From Amaurobius ferox (taxonomy: Eukaryota > Arthropoda > Arachnida > Araneae > Amaurobiidae), in contig OX578138.1 in the NCBI GenBank assembly GCA_951213105.1, forward strand, positions 93,786,914 through 93,850,913: a stretch of DNA of 64,000 bases. The letters run 5' to 3'. Positions within the stretch are counted from its first letter, which is position 1, and each line of letters opens with the position of its first letter. The notes under the pieces were generated by a model that had not been told where the DNA came from, did not search any database, and worked only from the letters and a program-made list of their open reading frames with translations. The position numbers and the translations under genes are program-made. Below, piece after piece: positions 1 to 11,340 of the stretch.

Positions 1-407
1 GAGAAACATGTTCACTTTTCAATATAATATTATGCGATAAATTTGCATTCCTTTCATAAGAAAATATACTTTAAGTAATACATTTGTATTTGAACGCCAA
101 TAAACATTTATCTGCCATAAGAATAACTTATTTCTCCGTTCATAACGCTTGGCGGGATTTGGGTGACGAATTTGGCGGAATATCGCCAACTTGGCGACTT
201 TTTAAATGTTGCCAAATTAACGAAAATCTCGCCAAATGGATAAAAATAACGTTAAATTGATGAAAATGACGACTAATTAACGAAAATTCAATATCTTGAA
301 AAGAATATAAGTATCTACTATAAGAATAACCTACTTTTTTTGCTGTAAAAGTAGTAAATTTTTGCATTATATAAGGAAAGCCATGTGCTGTCCACATCAG
401 ATTTTTT
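1..407 (+). mobile_element. Family Q repeat, 3' part (cut by window start)
   Basis: This stretch carries the recurrent 3' signature of an interspersed repeat family seen at least eight times in the window: an ATATAAGGAAAG motif, then a variant of CATGTGCTGCCCACATCAGA, then a T run (about 370-407). The body has the typical degenerate text of short phrases built on TTGGCGA and GCCAAATT. It matches the reverse complement of 18,579-19,050 and the end of 47,368-48,307. No coding capacity is visible; the name Q is local to this annotation. Confidence 0.7.
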
Positions 408-917
408 AAAATAGGAATAATTCGAAATCACTTCCACTCCTCTGGATAGCCATTACAATTGATGGATAATTTAAAAATAATAAGGATACACAAGATAGGT
501 AGAACGGGCTTTAATAACAAAGCAGGAACACCACCGAAACCCAACGAGCAGAACCTTTTCGTCTATTAATACCATCCAAACATCTTTTACGGTTACATGG
601 TTAACATTAACAACATCAGAAATCACACTCATGGGATAATTGGCAGGAACATTATCAACATAGAATGGTGTACAGATAATAAAATTAGAACTGAAAACTC
701 AGCAAAAGCATTTGCAACAGTTTCTGTTTGCAATAGTTTAATCATGTGTAAAACGTAGAAATGCGGGATTCGTTGTGATAGTCGAGAAAGTGTGACCGAT
801 TTTGAACAGCATGAAAGCTGCGTATTTAATAAGTTGAATCCGTTTAAAGAGACCAAATTTGAAGACGGGGAGAACTCAGTTAGTTTTATAAATCACCTTT
901 TATACACTTCCCGGTCG
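408..917. other. No recognised feature
   Basis: No protein homology, RNA gene or clear repeat was recognised. The last 13 bases (905-917) also occur just after the neighbouring SINE. Confidence 0.5.
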
Positions 918-1123
918 CCGTGTTCATGCGGAGTACGATCACGTTAAACATGTGGGTCCGTAAGTCCTTCCGAGAGGTTGGTGGTAGGGGAAGGAGGGTA
1001 CGGTCCCTGTGGATGCCTCCCCCACTGGGTTCCGGTCTAAATTGGGTGGCACTTCCCGGCCGTCCATACAGTTACCTTACACCTTTCTGGTAGGTCGGAC
1101 GGTCTGGGTCTCAACAACAACAA
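918..1123 (+). mobile_element. SINE body, 5' truncated
   Basis: The segment matches the body of the SINE at 15,351-15,723: GTGTTCATGCGG, a purine-rich GGTAGGGGAAGGAGG, GATGCCTCCCCCACTGGG, and the 3' end GGTAGGTCGGACGGTCTGGG. It ends in an ACA-rich tail (about 1,112-1,123). The 5S and tRNA-like heads are missing. The 13-mer CACTTCCCGGTCG lies at both 905-917 and 1,124-1,136 and could be a target-site duplication, but a near match occurs inside the SINE itself, so those flanks may instead be SINE-derived. Confidence 0.75.
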
Positions 1124-1136
1124 CACTTCCCGGTCG

Positions 1137-3299
1137 TCCAAATAGATACTTCAAGTCCTCTGGACGAGTCTTACGGCCTGGGGCTTTCACACTAGAACTT
1201 GAATTGTTAGATCTTAAATGGTCCTTTTTCGAGTTAATTTTGGTATCATATTCAGAGAACTTTAAAAGGCAGAATTTATGAGCAAGTGAATGTGTTGATA
1301 TTATATAAAATTATTAGTCAATTGGTGCTATTGCATCCCAGATCAACAGAAATAAATAAATACATAAAATAGCCTTGGTGCGTCAGTATTCACTTAGTAT
1401 GCATACTTATATTCTGCGTCAACTATACAATTTTACAAGACTCGACTTCAGAGTTTAAAAGAGTAGTCGGTGACACTAATATCTTAGAAGATAATTATTG
1501 AAGAGATGTCCTGACTGCATAGGTTAAATGTTTTTTCACATCATCGAGAACTTCCACACTTAAGAGTCATGAGGGGCCAGAACATTTTAGAACTGGTACC
1601 AATTCCTGCATTATGAAATTTAACAATCGAAGCCAATGATGTTTAAATTTGGAGAACTGCGGAATGAGGAAATATCTGCTGAAACTTGTCTTTCATATAA
1701 ATTTTTATGCAATTTATTCTCGAAATAAATTTCAACAATAAACACACAGTCATCTTTAGCATAACTGACACAAAAAACATTGATGAATATTTAGAGCTTG
1801 GTGGCGCATGTGAAGTCCATTTTAACTGCTTATTTCTCTTAACTTTAAGTGTAGTCAACTGTCTAAACTTAAAGTCTGATCAACTGACTAAAAATATGAT
1901 ACAAAATGTACATACACGGAAGTTCTACCTTCTTATATGACGGATTGTGCCTTTTTAACTTACCTTGCACTGAGATATTTTCGATGATTTGACACTAGTA
2001 GAATATTTTGTTTAATGAGAAATAAAAAGTTATGCCTCTGCAGGTTCTTTAAAAAACTATGAACAACTGATAATTTTCTCAACGCTGGGTCAGAGACATA
2101 AACTTTAATTCAAAAATTGGTTAAAATCAGAAGCATAATTTTCCTTAATCTTATTAATTAACAACTGATTAATTGATCTTATTAACAACTTTATTAGTAA
2201 TGAACAGCTGATAATTTTCTTCCTACTGGGTCGTAGACTTCCTCTTCAATGTACAAATTTGTTAAAATGCGAAGCATAATTTTATTGTTATTATCAACCC
2301 TTTAAGTTTAGTGGTTGCATAAAAATGCAAAATTTAACTTTCATACGTGTACCTTAGGCAAAAATTGTAATCAGTTACAAATTACCGACAATGTTTATAC
2401 ATGCTTATGCGTGTTTATGCCAGCAACATTAAAGCAATATTTATGTGAGAAAGATTCATGAAGATATTATGAATATAATACCCTGATTAGTCCGTTTTAT
2501 TATAACTATAAACTTCTCTATCTCGGCTGCTTACTGAATAAGAAATGGGACTAGAAACATATTTAATTTATGACACTGAAATTCATTCATTAACTTAATT
2601 GCACAGGAATGGTCAGTTTTATACAACTGAATGGGCATAAAAAATTTAAAAGCTTGTTCCAGAATCCAGTTTATAGCTTTTCCTAATTTTTTAGTAAAAA
2701 ATTATATTTACAATATCTCTCGTACTTCACTTTGTAAGAAGATGAAATATATTTTTTCCGTCTAATGAGAGAAAGACAAAACCACCTTCCTAATTAGATT
2801 TTTTTCGTCAACCGTATTAAAAGTTAGATTTTTATGTTTATGCAAAAATTACTCACAAGGGAAAGACTGTAATACTTTAATTCTACTCATGATACATATT
2901 TTGCCATTTTAATCATGCGATTCACCGTAAAATAAATAAACGTCTCTTTAATTCATTTGAAATAGACTGTATAAGAAATATATGAACGAATAATAAACAT
3001 AAGTATATCCGATATAAGGATTAAGACAGAAAACATAATATACGCTTTTACTGGATGGTAGGAACGCTTGGAAAAAATATTTCTTGAGTTTCAGTCAATC
3101 AATTACATAAATTAAATTTCACTAATCTACCCCCATTTTTTTCATATTCCAAACAGAAGTTTATGAAAGAGCTTTCACGTGGTGGTAGATGATTAGTACA
3201 CACTTCAATTTCGATGGAAATTTTAAGCAATTTTTACAATCTTTTGCGCACTTATTTCTCTCAATAATACAAATTTTCGGAAAAACAAAAAGTGGAGTC
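1137..3299. other. Long A+T-rich stretch without recognised features
   Basis: Both strands were read for protein motifs. Only short, low-complexity frames occur and none resembles a known family. Around 2,060-2,290 a phrase (CTGATAATTTTCT with a following CTGGGTC) recurs at about 160-bp spacing, which suggests an old tandem or interspersed repeat. Confidence 0.5.
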
Positions 3300-3720
3300 T
3301 TATGAACTGAAAAGATAAATAGCTATTGAACCTCCATAAACTTTTTAAAATGCAATGCTGAATCTATATCAGTCATCGTCTAATCTATATCTATAGCCGA
3401 TCCTGAGAAATATATGTTGTAACGAAAGAGTTATTCCTTGAACCGGAATTGACATTTCCGGAATTGGAAGTGAAAATATTTAGTGAACCACCTATCCCAA
3501 TTGTAATATGATGCTGCCAATTACATTATATGGATTTAGAAATAGACGTTTCACGATAAATTTTTAACAGGAAGCTGAAAAAGAACCCGGAAGGGAAAAT
3601 CCTTAGTTAATCACTCTACCCTCTTACATAATTTGACGTTAAATCCATGTAAGTTATCATTTAATCACTATCCATCTTAAAAATGTCTATCAATACGCTC
3701 TATAAACTAATCTATATCTA
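3300..3720. repeat. Family T degenerate repeat fragment
   Basis: Phrases such as CTATAGCCGATCCTGAGAAAT, a following GTTTCAA-like box, a GGAAGTGAAAA-like box and CTTAGTNAA recur here about every 170-190 bp. The same text recurs many times at 50,280-52,070. No coding capacity is visible. Probably a diverged tandem repeat or a fragment of an unclassified element. Confidence 0.5.
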
Positions 3721-3906
3721 AAAAAATAGGTGTTTCAACGAAAATGAAACGTTTGAAACCAAAAATGTGAAAAGATAATCGAAAGTGAAAAATATTAGCA
3801 AACACCCTCCTATACCTCCAGAATTTAATTCTGAATACATATCAACCCTATTGTCACCATATAAACTATGTTGTTGTTTCTTATCCCACCTGACCGACAG
3901 CAACAT

Positions 3907-5150
3907 CAGATCAAGTCCATGAACCCGTGAGTCTTCAAAAGATGAAAAACTACTCCAGAACTGGAGTGCAGCTGACTCCTCTGGCATCCAACACATGTCA
4001 AGGCATGGGAAGGAGAGGCCTGAACCAAATTGCATTTCGGGCAAAGGGGATAAATCTTAGAACCCAACACATGCCGAAGAGCGCGAAGATGGCCGCTGCG
4101 GAGTCTGGCCGGAGTCGTCTATTCTCCCCTACTGCCTGCCCCAATCAAAGAAGCACCAGGACAGTTACAATCATACCACTCATGTACGGGGCCTTTCTCC
4201 AAGTGGAGTTGATTTTAAGTTTAACCCGTGAGGCAAGTTCCAAGAAATAAAGACAGTCACCGTCAATAAACTCCTAAGGATGCCCTCCCTGGCTAGACCA
4301 TCCGCAAACTCATTAGCGTAAATGTCTACGTGAGATGGCACCTATTGAAAAAATATCCTATTATGGGCACACAAGTAACCCAAATGCTGAACAATATTCA
4401 CTGTCGTTCCGTCACCATGTCTCCACCATTCAGCCAGGTGGTGAACAGAACTACGGCTATCACTCAGAATCCAGATGTCTGTATTGCCTCCCTCTTTGAC
4501 ACAATAACTCAAGGCCTCCTTAATGGCTATGAGTTCTGCCCGAAAAACTGAGCAGCAGTTGGGGTTTCTCCTACATGTCCTAATACCATTCCCCTGCTTG
4601 ATGTAGACCCTGCTACCGGAGATTGCGTTATTACCCCTACTTCCATCAATATAAATGTGCAACCCGTCACCGGGTATTTTATAAATAGTTTCCAAAGTGA
4701 GCTGTTTAAGATAATCTGGATGCTGCGTGACTTTGTTAGTCTACCAGCAGAGTTCAGTCCTGAAAAAGACCTGATCACGAAACGGTGCAGTAACCTCCAT
4801 ACAGCAGGCCAGAGAGACATGTCCAACTTCACATTGCAGCCAACCCTCACTTTTAGAGCGGCTAAGCGGGCTTTCTCTCTTAAGACGACAACTGTTGCTC
4901 CAGCCACGCATATAACTAGAGGTTCTGTGCTGATCTCCATAACTGATGAGCTTTGCAAAATATTGGGCCAGAAGAAATCTACTCCGAAGCCTGAGGGGTT
5001 GGAGGTCAGTTTCATACAATATGCAATAGCTGTCCCTCGGCTATTGCGGAGACCAGTTATAGCTCTGGCAGCAGAAAGTTGAACCTTTTCCAGTTTATCT
5101 AGGTTGCTAACATATACACTATAGCAGAGCTTATTGATGCTTCAAAAAAT
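3907..5150 (-). pseudogene. Jockey-like non-LTR retrotransposon pol, C-terminal fragment
   Basis: Read on the minus strand, this is the end of an ORF2-type polyprotein. From the 5' side it shows a post-RT thumb/linker motif (QLSAARAITGLRNS, about 5,040-5,085), then LQPLRLRSR in another frame, then an RNase H domain: YIDGS with the first Asp near 4,646, FRAELIAI with the Glu, LSDSRS with the third acidic residue, and PSHVD and FADGLA after the break. A final Cys/His knuckle (CPKCN..H....C) and a stop at 3,907-3,909 close the frame. It is dead: the thumb needs frameshifts, an amber codon (4,342-4,344) replaces an expected Trp just before the PSH motif, and another frameshift and amber lie before the knuckle. 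The RT core and ORF1 are absent. The domain order fits a Jockey/I-type element with RNase H; the exact clade is inferred. Confidence 0.85.
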
Positions 5151-5761
5151 GTGTTCAACAAAAAAAAAAAAAAAGTACAGAAAGATTTTTGACAAAGATA
5201 AGGAATATTCAAATTGATATTTAAATATCAATCCGGTACAATGCAAAATTACTGTTAATTTTCAATTTAGACACATCGAAGCAGATCTTAACATGGAACC
5301 CTGTAAAACATTCATAATATTGTTGAAATATGCAGTCCATAAATTTACTCATGTACAACAACACATTCAATGTGCATAAAGAAGAAAATATTGGTTCTTT
5401 GAAAGTACCATGTTTAATGAATAAAGTAATTGACTGGAGTGTAACTAATTTTTTTTTTTAATTTTACAAGACAAAATTTGAAAAATCGGTATTCTGGGTC
5501 ACAAATATTTCAACTATAGCATGTTAACCTTCACTTTAAAGGACTTAAAAAACTCTTCGATTGATATCATACTTGACAATGAACCCCCGGAAGTAACTTG
5601 CCCCCCCCCCCTCAAGGGGGAATAATGACGTCACAAACTGAATGAAATTGTATCGCGGCTACTTTTCACATCAATGCGAAATTATTGTCTTGTGATCATT
5701 CAGCCATAAATAAACTCTTGTATGCATGATTATGCCAAAATTTGTTCTATGCTGCCATGTT

Positions 5762-6456
5762 AAAAAAATCTGACGTGGGCGGCACATAACTCATATTCAC
5801 ATTCCCTTCGGACTCATATTCACATCCTCTTTATTTCTTCAATTATTCATTAAATTGAGTTTAAATTCACAAAATAACACCCATAATTCTTTAAAATTAT
5901 ACTGAATTTGCACTTTTAATACGCTTTTCGTTCTCATTCGGTAATTGAACTTATTTTCAAAGGTGGCGCATCGAAAATACAAAAAAACTAAGATGTCTCG
6001 AGAACGGCTAGTTCTAGTGTAATAGGGTTGGTCTTATTATTTTTATCGTTAAAAATTACGTATGAAACAAGCATGTAAGGGATATATTTGAGTATACATA
6101 GTTTTTTATTCTACATTTTGGCGATTTTTGGAGACCATTTCGCTAAAAAAAGGCTGGTTGATTTATTCCGAATCGTACCCAAAATTAACCAGTACCAGGG
6201 TCGCCCACAAGTGACTTACATACTAAATTTTATGAAATTTGGTCCATTAGTTTTTGAGTTAGAGTGAATACATACATTGCACAGACAGACACACAGACAG
6301 ACAGACAAACTCACACACATACATAACGCTAAAAATAGTTTTTTTCGTATTCTAGAGGTCTCGAAACGTGTAGATCCGTGGAAAACTCGAGTTGTGATTT
6401 TCGGCTTGATTCCAATACTTTCCCTATACATTCCCATGTATTGGAGGAAAAGTAAA
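5762..6456 (-). mobile_element. Family Q element, copy a of a tandem pair
   Basis: On the minus strand it starts at the imperfect palindrome around 6,410-6,456 (ACTTTCC...GGAAAGT type). It then passes a GTCTGTCTG microsatellite (about 6,278-6,310) and a conserved block on untranslated text meaning 'AATGGACCGAATTTC' type, and ends at the CTGACGTGGGCGGCACAT signature. It is closest to the element at 27,725-29,130. No transposase was seen. Confidence 0.65.
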
Positions 6457-6498
6457 AATATAAACTTTCGAATAACATTTTTTTGTTGCCGCTCAAAT

Positions 6499-7297
6499 TA
6501 AAAAAAAATATGATATGGGCAGCATTTGACTTTCCCTGCAAACTCAAATTCATTTTTTCTTTATTTCTTTTTAAGAACTCATTAAATTAAGTTTAATTAC
6601 ATAAAATGACACAAAATTTACTTTTTTAATTCAATTTATGCTTTTATTTGTGATTGGACATTTTTCCAAAAGCGGCGTAAAATATGCGAAAAATCTCAAG
6701 TATCTCGAAAACGGCTAGTCCTACAGTAATAGAGTTGTTCTTATTCTTTTCCTCGTCAAAAATTACGTATAAAACAAGCATTTAATTGATGCATTTGAAC
6801 ATAGGTTGTCTTTTTTCAGATATTAGAGATTTTTGCGGGCCATTTCGTAAAAAAAAACAGGTTGTTCTTTTCTGAATCGTACCATAATCTAATCAGCACC
6901 AGAGTATCCCACATGTGATTTATCTACCAAATTTTGTGACATTTGGTCAATTTGTATTTTATCTAGAGTGAATACATGACGGCGGGCCATTTCGCAAAGA
7001 AAAGCGGGTTCTTTTTTCCGAATTGTACCAAAAACTAATCAGCACCAGGCTCATACCCAGGTGTCTTACCTACCAAATTTTATGAAATTCGGTTTATTAG
7101 TTTTTGGGTTAGTGTGGATACATATATTGCACAGACACACAGACAGACAGATACACACACAGACGTCAAGCCAAATATAGTTTTTTCGAATTCTAGAGGG
7201 GCTCGAAACGTGTAGATACGTCAAAAACTCGAGTTGTTATTTTCGGTATGATTCCAGTACTTTCCCTATACATTACCATGTATTGCAGGGAAAGTAA
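6499..7297 (-). mobile_element. Family Q element, copy b of a tandem pair
   Basis: It has the same order as its neighbour: palindromic end at about 7,255-7,297, ACAGACAGACAG microsatellite at about 7,130-7,160, a duplicated inner block (GGCCATTTCGNAAA with CAGCACCAG, at 6,840-6,910 and 6,985-7,050), and the TGATATGGGCAGCATTTGAC terminal signature at 6,499-6,530. Both copies lie in the same orientation, head-to-tail. Confidence 0.65.
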
Positions 7298-7707
7298 AAA
7301 ATTATCTACTACCCACTTATTTATTATCAAATCCAGGTATAAAGTTTCGTGAAAATCCATTAATACGTGTGGCTGATATCGTGCACCTAGGAAATCTACC
7401 ACTGATTGAGACAGACAGACGAGCATCACTCCAAAAATAGTCAAAACGTATTCAAGATGTTTTAAAACATATATTGGCATCAAAATTTCGAAACTGAAAA
7501 TTTTAATGAAAACAATAGTTTTGCAATGCTACGTATAAGAAAGTAATAAATAAATAAATATCTACATATAATTTGGGTTAAATTTGTTCTACTCACCCCA
7601 CATGTCTATGATTAGTAATAGAAATTGTCACACTCTCACTATTATATGTTTAAATACAAAAACCAAACCTAGATTTTCTGATTTCAATTAGTTATTCACA
7701 CTGTGTT

Positions 7708-8489
<782 letters not shown>

Positions 8490-9640
8490 CTGTTTTTGTC
8501 ATCGAACGAAACGATATTGGCAACTGTGATATGCTCTGCAATATCACAGTTACCAGTATCGTTAAGAGGAACGGGGTAGTATACCGTAAATGGGGGAGTG
8601 ATAATGCAAAGAGCGTCTGATGACAGTTATTGCTCCCTTGTTCTAGAGTGTCCAGCGTACTTACTCTATATACATGGCGGTCTCACTGCAGAATATTTTG
8701 GCATTAGGAAGACGTGAAAAATGTTCATTAACTTTTTCTTGGTGCAAAGCCAGGTCCGATGGAGCCTTAGTGCATAGAATGCACTAAATGCGACGAATAG
8801 AAGTGACCGATGGACAAAGCAAAGCCATTTGGGTCTCTTCAGTGTTGCACTATCAGAGCTGCTTTCGAGAGAATTGCAATTCCCAACTAGGGGCCACTAC
8901 TGCGCACAATAACAAATACATCCTGCTAGTAATTTACTAATTCAAAATGCACAGAATCTTACGCAATCCCTGACCAAGTGCCTACAACCATCAGTGAAGT
9001 TATTACCTGGAACTGCATATGTCGTTACAAGATTCTCTTGTCCGTCCAATCCGACCAGATTACGAACTTTAACTCTGTCATATAAATGAGGCTATGCAAA
9101 ATACTCGGAGTTTACAAAACTCGAGTTAATCCTCTTCTTTCTCAAACGTACAGTATTGTAGAAGTATTCAACAGAACGATAATCATCTCTCCATATTCAT
9201 ATCTAGAAACCAGAAAGATTGGGACCATGACCTATTCGTGTTCCAGCTGTCTTACAGAAGTACTATCCACGTCCGGTCATTCTCTATCAAAATGTTGTTT
9301 GGTCGGGATCTACGGCTACCGCCTTGGTTGGACGAACATGCAATATTCCTTCATCACCTGATGAATATGTGCAAGACCTACAGGCATGGTTGGAAAAGTT
9401 TCATTGCTTCGATCGTGAAAGGATCAATATTGGTACTGAAAGAAGGAAGACACGGTGGATACAAAGAAAATAAAGGGATTCCGGGATGGTGACAAAGTGT
9501 GCCGGATGTCCACCCCTCGGCGACGACCAGAATTTTCGCCGAAACTATAGTACATTTGGGAAGGACTCAACTGCATAATGAAAATAATAAACAGTGTCGC
9601 TAATCGAGTTCAGAAATAGTCTTCAACTAAGCCAAATGTC
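8490..9640 (+). pseudogene. Ty3/Gypsy retrotransposon pol: integrase relic
   Basis: Successive frames spell the integrase region of a Ty3/Gypsy pol. A GVVYRKWGSDN segment (about 8,573-8,605), typical of the RT-integrase linker, comes first. A degenerate zinc-binding module follows, with CIECTKC near 8,769-8,790. Then comes a core domain with PFERIAIP-like text (about 8,850-8,885), a GVYKTRVNP motif (9,105-9,131) and FNRT (about 9,168). The C-terminal part has MLFGRDLRLPP (9,291-9,323), SPDEYVQDLQAWLEKF (about 9,353-9,400) and an RRRPEFSPKL tail near 9,505-9,540. Several frameshifts and stops separate these pieces and the catalytic acidic residues are not all recognisable. Strongly decayed; probably the upstream neighbour of the LTR at 10.2 kb. 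Confidence 0.85.
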
Positions 9641-10159
9641 GGACATATTGACAGATTAGACCCATATCTTGGACCACAGTAGGTTGATACTGCCAGGGTC
9701 GCGGAGTCTTAAGGAGGGGCAGCGTTACAAACATGTAAACTACCTTCACTGGAGACTCTTTAGAGAACGAGAAGGGAGACGATCTTTACAGACAGATTCT
9801 CCTAAGGCTCCTCTATATACGAGCTGACTCATCAAGCATATTGAAACCCACCGTAGTTGGAAGCGCAATCCGTTAGCATTAGCTCTATTCGTATTTTCAC
9901 TTTAAGAAGTATAATTGGATATAATTATGGGCGGCTGGTTTGCACCGAACTGCTCTAATCATTCTAGAAAGAGTTTTAGACTATTTCGTTTTCTAAAAAA
10001 CGAAGATGAAAACTTTGAGGATGAAAACAATGGCTAATAAATAATTGGAAACCCGGTAATGGAGCATAATTGTACGAGCTAAGTTCTACAATATTCTAAT
10101 TGAAACTTCTTTTTTTATATAAAATATTTATTTTAAACACTTATTTTATAATTTCTGTA
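9641..10159 (+). other. Post-integrase tail of the Gypsy relic
   Basis: Text resembling the end of Gypsy pol (DRLDPYLGPQ-like at about 9,650-9,680, then CT-rich sequence) leads towards the LTR. About 60 bp here (9,775-9,855) is an imperfect inverted copy of the beginning of the following LTR-like block (10,174-10,235). After about 9,900 nothing is recognised. Confidence 0.4.
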
Positions 10160-10770
10160 ACTGTAGTATTGAACCCTATGGGCTTCAATATGCTTGATAA
10201 GTCAGCCTGTAGTAGAGGAGCTCTAGACACTCCTATTACATCAATGTAGGGCATCAGTGTAGGGCATCAGTGTAGGGCATCAGTGTAGGGCATCAATGTA
10301 AGCATATTTGAACATTCTCAGCAGGGTAGTCAGATTTTGCCATTTATCGCCACTTTGACGAGTTTTTGCGACTTTCCGAAAGCTCAAGAACTTTTTCGAC
10401 ATAATGAATATTCTGGAAGATACGAGTCTCTTCTAGAAGTTTCTACAGAGAGTGTATATAATGAGTCATCGCTCAATTGGAGAATTGTTGATGTGATGAT
10501 ATAAGCTACATTGAATAGTGAGATACGTGAATGTTTAGAGAATAGTAAACGCCTTTTTGTAAAAATAGTGGCTCTTTGTAATTGCTATTTTGATGTACCT
10601 GATGGTTGTTAAGTGCTCTTGTGACATAGTTATTGAACTATTTGCCGTATATTGTGCCTGTTTATACTGTGTTTGTAAATACATTTGTTAGTTATCCAGA
10701 AATTTGGACTCATTCTTGTATACTGAGAGTACACTCTCGATTCAAGAGGAAAAGTTATAACGACATACAG
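10160..10770 (+). mobile_element. Gypsy-type LTR (3' LTR or solo LTR)
   Basis: It lies downstream of the integrase relic in the same orientation. It has a TATA-like GTGTATATAATG (about 10,453-10,464) and, further on, a stretch (TGTGCCTGTTTATACTGTG, then TTTGTTAGTTATCCAGAAAT) that parallels the LTR-like block at 41,198-41,558 on the other strand. No second copy in the same orientation was found in the window. Ends are approximate because no target duplication could be identified. Confidence 0.6.
10236..10302 (+). repeat. 14-bp minisatellite, about 4 units
   Basis: GTAGGGCATCAGT is repeated about four times, with CAATGTA variants at both edges. It lies inside the LTR-like block and is probably a local slippage expansion. 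Confidence 0.9.
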
Positions 10771-10904
10771 AAATATACAGAAAATAATGGGAGGCGTAAA
10801 TTCATGCATAACACATAGAGCGCATGTGCAGCTTTATAAGTTATTTGCATAGTGAAATTAGTTAGGCAAGTAGAAGTGTATTAAAATACACAAAAGACTG
10901 AAGG

Positions 10905-11340
10905 TTTTCATGTAAAATGTAGTGAACAAATATACAATTCTAAACAGAAGAAAGACGGTTATTATAAAATTAGAATTACTGCAGCTGCATAGTATATTGT
11001 TTGAATATATAAAATTAAAATGTATAATGAGTGCAAATATAGCGCATAAGTTTAGAGCAATATCTGCACATACAACATCAATCCGGGTGCCGAAGAATAA
11101 CATGTATTGGACTCAAACTTCACTAGTGAACAAATGTACAATTCTAAAAAGGAGAACAAAGGTCAGTATAAAATTAGCATTACTGCAGCTAGATTGTATA
11201 ATGTTTGAATATATGAATGTATAATGATTTAAATGTATAATGAGTGCAAATATAATGCATAAGTTTAGAGAAAAATCTGCATATACAACATCAAACGGGG
11301 TGACAAAGAAGAATCTGCATTGGATTCAAACTTCACTAGT
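10905..11340 (+). repeat. Two-copy tandem duplication, about 208 bp unit
   Basis: 10,918-11,127 and 11,128-11,338 share the same order of phrases: GTGAACAAATNTACAATTCTA, AAAATTAG(A/C)ATTACTGCAGCT, AATGTATAATGAGTGCAAAT, CATACAACATCAA and CAAACTTCACTAG. The two copies have diverged by substitutions and small indels. Short reading frames in it follow the duplication and are not conserved genes. Confidence 0.8.

Larger units (their letters stand above)
5540..7560 (+). repeat. Family Z repeat (same as segment B of the 20.9-37 kb units), interrupted
   Basis: The outer parts, 5,540-5,762 and about 7,300-7,560, match consecutive parts of segment B at 21,190-21,655: first the GTAACTTGCCCC...GAGGGGGA block and TGCTGCCATGTTAAAAA, then the GTGAAAA(T/C)CCA...TACTCCAAAAATAG block. 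In B they are joined, so the sequence between them here is an insertion of two family Q elements. The C run at 5,601-5,612 is part of the first block. Confidence 0.65.

Noticed and set aside
4657..5082. 141-codon plus-strand frame over the retrotransposon
   Set aside because: It is antisense to the RNase H and thumb motifs, which explain the region better.
5160..5174. A run read as a retrotransposon poly(A) tail
   Set aside because: It lies on the plus strand upstream of a minus-strand element, so it is on the wrong side and in the wrong orientation to be that element's tail.
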